From Pedobacter sp. L105 (GTDB lineage Bacteria > Bacteroidota > Bacteroidia > Sphingobacteriales > Sphingobacteriaceae): DNA of 64,000 nt. Location of the stretch: assembly GCF_009765875.1 (NCBI RefSeq), contig NZ_LMUP01000002.1:558001-622000 (forward strand), given 5' to 3'. Below, in pieces: positions 9,378 to 16,470 of this stretch. Position 1 is the first letter of the stretch. Every line of letters begins with the position of its first letter. Under the pieces are notes generated by a model, which did not search any database, was not told the DNA's origin, and was given only the letters and a program-made list of their open reading frames with translations. Both the position numbers and the translations under genes were made by a program.

Positions 9378-9560
9378 AAAAAAAGGCCTCTGAGATAATC
9401 TCAGAGGCTTGTGTGGAGCTGAGGATGATTTAAACGAACCCTTTGCACGGCTTTTGATGCTAGTAAGGGCGGTTAATGAAGAAAATATCATGGTAAAAGT
9501 AGAGGAAGAAGAAATTGAATATTGATTGGTTTTAAGAGGCAAGGGGGCTAGTTCCGAACT
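9378..9560 (+). repeat. Repeat R1 (hairpin plus conserved segment), copy 1
   Basis: About 183 bp are repeated at 10083-10266. Each copy begins with A-tract then a strong hairpin (GCCTCTGAGAT/ATCTCAGAGGC here). GTGGAGCTGAGGAT follows, then a segment ending GAAATTGAATATTGA, then a GAGGC-AAGGG tail. Read on the minus strand, hairpin plus T-tract is a terminator at the end of an RNA-like 3' end (...AGCTCCAC), the same layout as the ssrA 3' end at 24890-24930. Read on the plus strand in one frame, the copies differ mostly by synonymous or mild changes (reads AEDDLNEPFARLLML...EEIEY, stop at 9533). Confidence 0.6.
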
Positions 9561-9662
9561 TTTTTTGTAATCTGCACATAGCCATTCATTTCTTTATAGA
9601 TAGACTTTGTAATGAACATATATTTTAGGTATTTTTGATGTATACCTTATCAAATTGCATTT

Positions 9663-9902
9663 ATGCACACCGTAGATCTTATTTCCAGAAGGATAAATAC
9701 GCTCTTTAGACTTGGTGAAAGGAAAGATGGCGTTTTTTTAACTGATCTCAAGAAGGAGTATCGTCCAGATCTTCAAAATTTTATCATAGGCGAAACTTTA
9801 GGCGTGCGAGATGGAAAAGTAGTTATAGGCAAAAACACTTATAAAAGATGGTTACAAAAGATCAAAACTAATGGTTTTGATTACGATGTAAAGTTTATTT
9901 AA
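9663..9902 (+). CDS. Small hypothetical protein (79 aa) upstream of Fic-like fragment
   Basis: The 79-residue protein starts MHTVDLISRR and is basic. It has a central NFIIGETLGVRDGKVVIG segment and KNTYKRWLQKI near the end. I do not recognise a family. Its stop codon (9900-9902) is directly followed by the ATG of a Fic-like fragment, so the two were translationally coupled. Small proteins coupled ahead of Fic genes are often their antitoxins. The inhibitory (S/T)xxxE(G/N) motif was not clearly seen, so the antitoxin role is only a guess. Confidence 0.5.
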   Translation: MHTVDLISRRINTLFRLGERKDGVFLTDLKKEYRPDLQNFIIGETLGVRDGKVVIGKNTYKRWLQKIKTNGFDYDVKFI

Positions 9903-10052
9903 ATGGCAATTGAAGATCAATTTAAAAAAATAAACTCCCTTCAAAAACAAATCCTTAAGCTGGAACCAAATCCTATAAAATGGGAACCCGATTACTTGGA
10001 AAAAGTAAAAGTTGATTTTACTTTTGCACAAAAAAATCAATTTATGAGATAG
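9903..10052 (+). pseudogene. Fic-family N-terminal fragment (49 aa)
   Basis: The frame begins ATG right after the stop of the upstream gene and encodes a coiled stretch (INSLQKQILKLEPNPI), then LEKVKVDFTFAQKNQF before TAG. This resembles the start of Fic proteins of Bacteroidota, which have a short helix pair and then a K-I-x-FTY-x-SN-x-IEGN inhibitory/active-site lead-in. Here the SN-x-IEGN part is lost and the catalytic HPFxxGNG region is absent. The fragment runs straight into repeat R1 copy 2. The assignment rests on a short match. Confidence 0.35.
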
Positions 10053-10082
10053 CCACATTTATATAAAGGTATTCTAAATACT

Positions 10083-10266
10083 AAAAAAAGACCTCTGAGA
10101 TATCTCAAAGGTCTTTTCTGTGGAGCTGAGGATGGTTTAAACGAACCCTTTGTACGGCTTTTGATGCTGGTTAGGGCGGTTAATGAGGAAAATGTTATGA
10201 GAAAAGAGGTGCAGGAAGAAATTGAATATTGAGCAATTTTGAGAGGCAAAAGGGCTTCAATCGAAC
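10083..10266 (+). repeat. Repeat R1, copy 2
   Basis: This is the second copy of the unit at 9378-9560. Its hairpin (GACCTCTGAGAT/ATCTCAAAGGTC) keeps pairing by a G:C to A:T change compared with copy 1. The plus-strand frame reads CGAEDGLNEPFVRLLML, ends EEIEY and stops at 10230. The tail ends TTCAATCGAACCC. It follows directly after the truncated Fic-like gene. Confidence 0.6.
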
Positions 10267-10342
10267 CCTCCCCTGTTTTAAATAATAGAGTCTCATTTAG
10301 AATATAGCTGATTTCTTTCTATTTCAAAATATCTGGCAAAGG

Positions 10343-10519
10343 ATGTATCTGGATTTCCATTATTATTATAATACAAAATCAACTAATTTTTATAAAACGT
10401 TAGGGTATCAGGATAAATTTATTGCCTTTTTCCGACCTGTTCTGAAGGATGATTTTATCCTTCAGAATCATGTAATTAACCCGCATATTAATTACTTCCA
10501 AATGGACTTGTATCACTGA
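10343..10519 (+). CDS. Possible small protein (58 aa), doubtful
   Basis: An ATG-started frame encodes MYLDFHYYYN then a Phe/Tyr/Asn-rich sequence ending YFQMDLYH. It contains a perfect 11-bp stem-loop (TTCTGAAGGAT/ATCCTTCAGAA, 10440-10467) in its DNA. Composition is what AT-rich DNA gives by chance, and no family is recognised. The rest of the 10267-10559 gap shows nothing else. Confidence 0.2.
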   Translation: MYLDFHYYYNTKSTNFYKTLGYQDKFIAFFRPVLKDDFILQNHVINPHINYFQMDLYH

Positions 10520-10559
10520 TTTCAAATTTTTGATCTTTTCTGAAAATAAGCTCCACAGC

Positions 10560-10793
10560 TTATAGATCATCTATCAAACTAGCCTTAAATAACAACTGAC
10601 TAGTGAAAAAAGTTGATATTATTGGGATTAGAACTATTAATCCTATAAATATTGGTGGATAAAATTTTAGAATAAAGGATTGCAAAATAATTATGCTCAT
10701 CAAGACTAAACGTTTTAGTAGAGGAACGACAGAAATGAACCCATCCTTATAAAGCAATTCATCATGTGTCCAGTAACAGAATAAGGATAACAA
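10560..10793 (-). CDS. Small membrane protein or fragment (about 77 aa)
   Basis: The frame encodes a hydrophobic protein with two likely TM helices (LLKRLVLMSIIILQSFIL and FIGLIVLIPIISTFF), after an N-terminal WTHDELLYKDGF segment. Only TTG is available as start and the frame is open a few codons further, so this may be the end of a longer, broken gene. No family recognised. Shortly downstream on the chromosome lies the STAND gene on the same strand. Confidence 0.3.
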   Translation of the reverse strand: MLSLFCYWTHDELLYKDGFISVVPLLKRLVLMSIIILQSFILKFYPPIFIGLIVLIPIISTFFTSQLLFKASLIDDL

Positions 10794-10978
10794 TGGGAGT
10801 ACTATTGAGCTTCAAAAAAAATGAGTTTTATTAAAATTCAACTTAATAATCATTTGTAACTGGATATTCCGTTGCATAATAAAAGGAATTCAATCGAACT
10901 TACTATTAAATTATAATAACAAATATGGCAACATCTATAATATACTTATTGATTTAAAGTTGATATTCTAAATTATAC

Positions 10979-13384
10979 TCAACTTGCATCAAAATCGATA
11001 GCATCATTTGCTCTACATAAATCAGCTTGCTCCTTCCCTCCGGGACAGCAATGTCCGAAAATAGGGCATGCTCTTTCTTCCATTTCTATATTTCGCTCCA
11101 TAGGTAAACTTTCATCAGCTCCTACGTTTATAATTTGTTGCAGTTCTTGTTTTCTTTCGCTAGGAATATTATCATAAAAACCCGCTTCGAATTGAGATTT
11201 GACATAATTAATATACTCTAATTGGCTCGATTGTGTTATAGGTGGTAATGGCATATGTTCAATGCAATGTTCCCAGAGGCATATCATTGCAACCTGTTCC
11301 TGAAAAGCATAATTAGGCTTAAAGATATTTATATAGCCAACGTGATGAGACAGTCCCCTTGACAAACACAGGTGGGTTACCAAACAGCTTTGCCAAAAGT
11401 CTACCATATGAAGATCATACAACATTTTCTGTCCTTGATATTCTCGTTGTGGATCGTCTGATAATTTAATTAATTTTCTTGCAAGAAGTTTGTAAATAAT
11501 TTTTTGACTAAAAGAAAGATCATCGGTTTCATAATCAAAAGGATAACCAAATCTAGCAATTGCCCAAAGAGCATCAAGAAGTTCATTATCGAGTTCAAGA
11601 ACAACCTTATAGTCCTCTAAAAGATTCTCAAAATTAGATAGTGCTTCAATATTTACTCCCCACTTATTGATGCTATCATAAGAAACACCATCACCAGATT
11701 CCTTTTGCAACTTCATCTGAACAAAATGGTAATTCATTAACTGCTCATGAATGGAAAATTTGGCCTTGGTTGTAAGCATATTAACAGCGACCTCTCTGAT
11801 AGATTCATGAATAGTGATTCCATTATTGTGAAGTGTAATTAAATTGAATTCATTAAGGTCACGAAGTAAATACTTAGACTTAATACTTGCTTGTAACAAT
11901 AGGTCTGCTTCTTCAAATGAAATCATTCCATCTATAACTGACAGCCTAAGCAAATGATCTTTTGATGACGATAAAAGCTGATCAATTGATTTGGAGATCA
12001 CCCAATCTCTAGCCTCTTCGACCGTTTTGTGACTGATATCTTCAATATTATTAATGTTAAACTGGTTTTCTTCAAGCAAATTGTTTAAAAAATAGACCGA
12101 CATTGGATGACCACCTACTGCACGATATATATAATCTATATGGTCAGTACTTAGCCTTCTATTTTCGGAAAATATCAATTTCATATCTTCAAAAGTAAAG
12201 ACACTCAAATGAAATTCACTCAAGTACCCTTTCTGAATATCATCTTCGCTGTAAGAAAAATATTTTCTAGTTGAACTAATGATCAAACTGCCACTTAATT
12301 TGGCATCCTGAATCATTGCAACCAAATCTTTAATGAAGTCGATGAATTCCAAATTACCAGAGTTGAGACTGTCAATCACTAGAGTAAACTCTATACGTTT
12401 AAGTGTGCTAATGACTTGTGGCAACCTATTAAATATCTCTAGGGTTCTAAAAGAATTAGCCTCTCCTTCGTGATTACTAAAATATAGGTAACGTGTGATC
12501 AAAGATAAAAACCGTTCTACGGACATCCATTTAGTAACAGATATCCAGCAAACCGACTGTAGGCCGCCATTCCCTTCTAACAAAACTTTAGTAGTAATCC
12601 AAGATTTACCAATCCCATTTATACCATATAAGATAAGTTTGTGTGTCTTATCAAGCTTTTCTTTAATCATCTTCATTTCATCTGCACGACCTCTAAAAAA
12701 AGTTATCTCAGGGACTTCAAGCCAAGGTTTGTTAGGTTGAACTGTAATCCCAATAGTTGTAAGTTTTTCAATAACTTCATGAATTGTTTTTATTTTAGCG
12801 TCACGGGCATAGTCGAAAAACATCTGCCATAATTGGGGATAAATTTGATCAATTGCCTTGCTTAATTCAAAAGGTGGATTATGCAATAACTTTTGAATCG
12901 CGATTCTTACTAAACTAGCAGGATCGTCATCATTATCAGAAGAAAAAAAACGTGTTGAAATTTGTAAGTTGTTGAGTAGTAATTTTAAGTTTTCCAAAGT
13001 ATATCCAATGGGTAAAAATTTTCGCAACTCTTTATCAGTAAGGTTACCTTCACCAGATAAAAAGTATTTTAATTTTTTAACTTCACTATTGGCAGTACCA
13101 TTAGTAATAAAATAAAAAAAGGTGGAATTTGACATTTTAGAAAGAAATTTTGAAAAAATTTCTTTCATATCTGAAGATGTCCAATGATAACCTTCACTCC
13201 TTTTTTTTATTTGATAGAATTCATTTTTATCTTTTTTAAAAATGTTAAAATCCTCTTCTTCTTCTTTTAGACTTTCGAATAAGAATGAAATATCTGCCTC
13301 ATTGTTAGAAATAAGTTGCAAAGTTTTATATACAGAAATATTAATCTGATAATCAAATCCCTTTAGATTTTCTGTTCCACCCAT
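10979..13384 (-). CDS. STAND NTPase with N-terminal Cap4-like nuclease domain (defence)
   Basis: This 801-residue protein has three parts. Residues 1-130 resemble the DUF4297/Cap4 dsDNA endonuclease fold: KGFDYQ near the start, then E37, D45 and Q58-x-K60, the PD-(D/E)xK set. Residues 225-560 form a STAND/NLR-type NTPase with Walker A GINGIGKS (254-261) and Walker B TLVIDSL (334-340). The rest is helical. The last 30 residues hold a cysteine/histidine cluster: C773, H778, C779, C780, C790. Known anti-phage STAND proteins (Avs) join a Cap4-type nuclease to such an NTPase and a long sensor. This one is much shorter, with a different C-terminus. It probably senses phage and cuts DNA; the trigger is unknown. 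Confidence 0.72.
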   Translation of the reverse strand: MGGTENLKGFDYQINISVYKTLQLISNNEADISFLFESLKEEEEDFNIFKKDKNEFYQIKKRSEGYHWTSSDMKEIFSKFLSKMSNSTFFYFITNGTANSEVKKLKYFLSGEGNLTDKELRKFLPIGYTLENLKLLLNNLQISTRFFSSDNDDDPASLVRIAIQKLLHNPPFELSKAIDQIYPQLWQMFFDYARDAKIKTIHEVIEKLTTIGITVQPNKPWLEVPEITFFRGRADEMKMIKEKLDKTHKLILYGINGIGKSWITTKVLLEGNGGLQSVCWISVTKWMSVERFLSLITRYLYFSNHEGEANSFRTLEIFNRLPQVISTLKRIEFTLVIDSLNSGNLEFIDFIKDLVAMIQDAKLSGSLIISSTRKYFSYSEDDIQKGYLSEFHLSVFTFEDMKLIFSENRRLSTDHIDYIYRAVGGHPMSVYFLNNLLEENQFNINNIEDISHKTVEEARDWVISKSIDQLLSSSKDHLLRLSVIDGMISFEEADLLLQASIKSKYLLRDLNEFNLITLHNNGITIHESIREVAVNMLTTKAKFSIHEQLMNYHFVQMKLQKESGDGVSYDSINKWGVNIEALSNFENLLEDYKVVLELDNELLDALWAIARFGYPFDYETDDLSFSQKIIYKLLARKLIKLSDDPQREYQGQKMLYDLHMVDFWQSCLVTHLCLSRGLSHHVGYINIFKPNYAFQEQVAMICLWEHCIEHMPLPPITQSSQLEYINYVKSQFEAGFYDNIPSERKQELQQIINVGADESLPMERNIEMEERACPIFGHCCPGGKEQADLCRANDAIDFDAS

Positions 13385-13667
13385 TTTTCAAAAATGAATA
13401 AAATATAATAAATCTTTATTAGATCAAATGATATTTTAATTATTTATACCTGATAATTCTTCCAAAACCTTTAACTCAGTAAAAAAGCAAATTCAATCGC
13501 ACCTTAGCACTTATTATATAAAACAGATTAAAATTTCCTTTTAAGAACAATTCATATACTTATTACTGCTGATAAAAACAACCACACCACCACAATAAGA
13601 AATATAAATTTGATAACTAAATTTGTGAGGAGAGTATGCTATCTTGGTTCAAATCAATTTAAATTAT

Positions 13668-14525
13668 ATGCCCTCAAAGAAATTAAAATTTTACATAATA
13701 AATGTAAAGCTCCAATCCCACAAAGAAGGTAATCAAAGACTTCAAGCCTATGAAAACCTAATAATAGGCTTAACATCTCGACCTCATTTTACACGTCTAA
13801 ATTCTGTAGAAGCGATAACAATGTATGAACCCTTCTCCAGAGAAGAAAACGGGATAAAATATTATTATGGAACGATTGGAAAGGGAATCTCATTTTTTGA
13901 TAAAGATGAAATAAGTGTTCTTAGTAATAATAACGTATCAAAAGAGGTTGTTGAAAAAAACCGCATATTAGAACCTAAAACTGGAGAATATCTTTTCATT
14001 CCATCGAAACATAGATTTGCGCTATTAAAACAACCAAATTCTGTCAGCATATATGACTTTGAGAAATTCCTAAGAGATCAATTACATAATTATATTGCAC
14101 CTGATGAAAAAATTGAAATAGACTTCGAAAAGGAACCGTCGATTATTGAAGAAATCTTCAGTGCCGAGGCAGTATATAAGCTGAGCTATGAGATCAGCTA
14201 TACAAATTCTGATGCTCTGCCTGCTCAAGGGGAATTATTCGATGAGCTTCTTAAGGAAAATAATATTGGTAAACTTACAGTAACAGCTCAAGCAGACCAT
14301 CATGACGAAGGTATGAATATAAAGGAAGTAGATTTTTTAGGCGGAGGAATAGAGGTTGCGAGAAATAATGGGGTAATTAAAACTGCGAAAATCAGACCGA
14401 TAGAAGGCGGCAGAGTGAAAACAATTTATAACAATAATAAACCTTTAGTAGAAGAAATGGTACTAATAAATGAGAACGATAATAAAACTTTGAAATGGTT
14501 CCAAAAAATCATTAATTTGTATTAA
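13668..14525 (+). CDS. DUF4747 / RexA-like protein
   Basis: The 285-residue protein follows the pattern of the DUF4747 family: an opening strand KLKFYIINVKL, a YYYGTIGKGISF segment, YLFIPSKHRFALLKQ, a helix FEKFLRDQLHN, a KIEIDFE strand and a C-terminal VARNNGVIKT. The same order is seen in RexA, the sensor of the lambda RexAB exclusion system. I start it at ATG 13668; a TTG nine codons earlier is possible. Its stop is three bases before the next gene, a four-TM protein, which matches the RexA-RexB layout. It is likely cytoplasmic and acts with that protein. No function is proved for DUF4747. Confidence 0.6.
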   Translation: MPSKKLKFYIINVKLQSHKEGNQRLQAYENLIIGLTSRPHFTRLNSVEAITMYEPFSREENGIKYYYGTIGKGISFFDKDEISVLSNNNVSKEVVEKNRILEPKTGEYLFIPSKHRFALLKQPNSVSIYDFEKFLRDQLHNYIAPDEKIEIDFEKEPSIIEEIFSAEAVYKLSYEISYTNSDALPAQGELFDELLKENNIGKLTVTAQADHHDEGMNIKEVDFLGGGIEVARNNGVIKTAKIRPIEGGRVKTIYNNNKPLVEEMVLINENDNKTLKWFQKIINLY

Positions 14526-14528
14526 CCT

Positions 14529-15215
14529 ATGGACAGTCCAAACGAAATAAAATCAAGACATATAGGTGACTTAACGACTTTATGGAAAATATATCAGTCA
14601 GATGAAAGATATTATAAAGACGTTTTTTTTAAAGTCAGTTTGTGGTTAACAGTTATTTTATTTCTAGGTTCAGTACTTTCACACTTAAGTGCCTACCTGC
14701 TGATTCAACATATAATAGGTTCAATTACTAGCATAATTCCTAATCTTTTAGGATTTAGTTTAGGTGCATATATATTGATTGTTGGTTTTGGTAGCACAGA
14801 AATATTGGCTGTAATCACCCGTCCACTAAAAGGACAGCAAAACTTTAGTCTATATCAAAAATTGAATTCAGTTTTTGGAATCACTGTAATATTCCAAATT
14901 TTCACATTATTATTTGCGTTCGTTGTTTCATTTATCGATGAATTATTACCGGTGATCTATACTAACAAATCAAGTGTTTTATATTTTGTATGTGGAGGTG
15001 TGAATTTAGTAGTATTATTCATATTCATTTTTTCAATTATTTACTGCCTACTAATGCTTATAAACATTATAAAGCAAGTGTTTATTTTTGCTCAAACAAT
15101 TCATTTTATAGTCTATCTAGATGAAAGCAAAAAGCAAGAGCTTCTAAATCACGTAGACATATCAAAAGAGAATAAAATTGAACGTCCCCCTAGTAAAGAA
15201 GATAGAGAAGTTTAA
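14529..15215 (+). CDS. Four-TM membrane protein, RexB-like partner
   Basis: The 228-residue protein has a soluble N-terminus (about 1-35), four TM segments (about 38-62, 72-92, 115-140 and 153-190) and a hydrophilic, charged C-terminal tail (KEDREV end). No sequence family is recognised. It follows the DUF4747/RexA-like gene by three bases, so the two form an operon. RexB is a shorter four-TM ion channel that depolarises infected cells when RexA signals. The arrangement suggests the same kind of abortive-infection effector here; this is inference from topology and context. Confidence 0.6.
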   Translation: MDSPNEIKSRHIGDLTTLWKIYQSDERYYKDVFFKVSLWLTVILFLGSVLSHLSAYLLIQHIIGSITSIIPNLLGFSLGAYILIVGFGSTEILAVITRPLKGQQNFSLYQKLNSVFGITVIFQIFTLLFAFVVSFIDELLPVIYTNKSSVLYFVCGGVNLVVLFIFIFSIIYCLLMLINIIKQVFIFAQTIHFIVYLDESKKQELLNHVDISKENKIERPPSKEDREV

Positions 15216-15339
15216 TAGATTAACAAAAAATGTTAGATACAATTTATGATTGAGTTTTTACTTGTGTAAGAAATTTAAATATAATTATCGCAAGTACTAT
15301 GCTTTTTTAATAATTCCTAAGGTTTAGATGCATAAATAA

Positions 15340-15909
15340 ATGGATATAAATAATTTCGGGCCATTTGCATCCGATGTGTGGGGGACTATATCAGATTGGG
15401 CCATGGTAATTGTAACAACTCTTACAGCTTACTATCTTTGGAAAACATTAAAATCTCAATTGGTAGTTCAAGAGTCACAGGTTAAAGTAACAAGAATTGA
15501 AAGCGAAAGGTATCGCAGAGAAAGCCTTCCTCTTTTTAAACTTTCCTGCACCACTCTTGCCCCCATTATAGACGGCAACAATATCAGTCTAAATCCTAGA
15601 TTAGTTATTAAAATGGAAGAAAATTCATGCAAAGAATTACAACTAATAATTGACCAAAACCCTCATATAAATATTGCCTGGCCACCTCAATTTAAATTTA
15701 CCTATGAAATATTTTATAAAGGTGATTCACTACAAATAAATCCGGTCGTTTCAATTAGCTTAGATAGGTATTCTACGAAGAATACAAAGCTAGGACTTAC
15801 TATAAAATCAAAAGATTTTGTCAATAACAGATATGAACAACATTTTAGTATAATATTTATGAATGGAGGCTGGAACGTGAATAACTACAATCCCATACAC
15901 CTTGAATAG
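15340..15909 (+). CDS. Membrane-anchored hypothetical protein (189 aa)
   Basis: The protein has one N-terminal TM segment (about 17-36, AMVIVTTLTAYYLW), then a basic coil (VKVTRIESERYRRE) and a beta-rich domain to the end. It resembles small membrane-tethered proteins found near defence genes, but I recognise no family. It lies 124 bp after the four-TM gene on the same strand. It might be a third member of that module or a gene of its own. Confidence 0.6.
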   Translation: MDINNFGPFASDVWGTISDWAMVIVTTLTAYYLWKTLKSQLVVQESQVKVTRIESERYRRESLPLFKLSCTTLAPIIDGNNISLNPRLVIKMEENSCKELQLIIDQNPHINIAWPPQFKFTYEIFYKGDSLQINPVVSISLDRYSTKNTKLGLTIKSKDFVNNRYEQHFSIIFMNGGWNVNNYNPIHLE

Positions 15910-15983
15910 TTGATTTTTTATTTTACAGCATTGAATTTTGCAAAGATCAATCACAATATGCAGCAGACCTGCATACAGAGGGT

Positions 15984-16445
15984 TTGGATAGGGTAAAAAC
16001 CTTCTTATTGCTTTGGAACTTGTTTGAGGACGCAGGAATGCAAAAGAATGCGGACATCGGAAAACTAAAATCTCTTGTAGATCACATCCATGCAGCGACG
16101 CCTTTAAATCCTAAAGAATTCACCGAATATGTGGATTATTTTTCTAATCGCTATTTTAATCCTGATGGCAGCCAAACCTATACGCTGGACGGGCTGAAAT
16201 TCAGGACAAACCCGACAGATCAGGCGGAAAAAGCTGAAATTGAGGCGGTGCTATTCAAACAGGTGCAAAGCCCAGACATGGTCTTGAAAGCTCTTCTAAT
16301 CATCCTCTATAGATTTCGGAATAACCTTTTTCATGGCGAAAAGCAGATGGTCAACATTGAAGGGCAGATAACCAATTTTATTGTCGCCAACCACATTTTG
16401 AAGATGATGCTGGAAAAAATGAAACACTTAGGTATGTTCAACTAA
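15984..16445 (+). CDS. HEPN-like protein, possibly 5'-truncated
   Basis: The protein is all-helical and carries R112-x4-H117 (RNNLFH) inside FRNNLFHGEK, the Rx4-6H signature of HEPN ribonuclease and toxin domains. No ATG is available near the start; TTG 15984 is the first usable codon. The frame is open and looks coding for about 25 codons before it (EFCKDQSQYAADLH), so the N-terminus may have been lost. HEPN proteins cut RNA in toxin-antitoxin and abortive-infection systems. It faces the 794-residue nuclease gene, 25 bp away on the opposite strand. Confidence 0.5.
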   Translation: MDRVKTFLLLWNLFEDAGMQKNADIGKLKSLVDHIHAATPLNPKEFTEYVDYFSNRYFNPDGSQTYTLDGLKFRTNPTDQAEKAEIEAVLFKQVQSPDMVLKALLIILYRFRNNLFHGEKQMVNIEGQITNFIVANHILKMMLEKMKHLGMFN

Positions 16446-16470
16446 CCGCGGCACAAAGCATATACAAACT

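Noticed and set aside
9400..9440. tRNA gene or fragment at repeat R1 (GTGGAGC...GAACCC)
   Set aside because: No T-loop of seven bases with a proper five-base stem, no anticodon arm and no acceptor 5' strand can be formed.
9339..10249. Minus-strand frames of about 67-70 codons over both R1 copies (SISS..FTMIFSSLTALTSIKSR)
   Set aside because: They are shadows of the plus-strand frame and hairpin; changes between copies are synonymous on plus, not on minus.
14529..15215. Pycsar effector (PycTM) for the cyclase-like gene
   Set aside because: The protein has four TM segments, is 4 kb away and is coupled to the DUF4747 gene instead; no PycTM pattern was seen.
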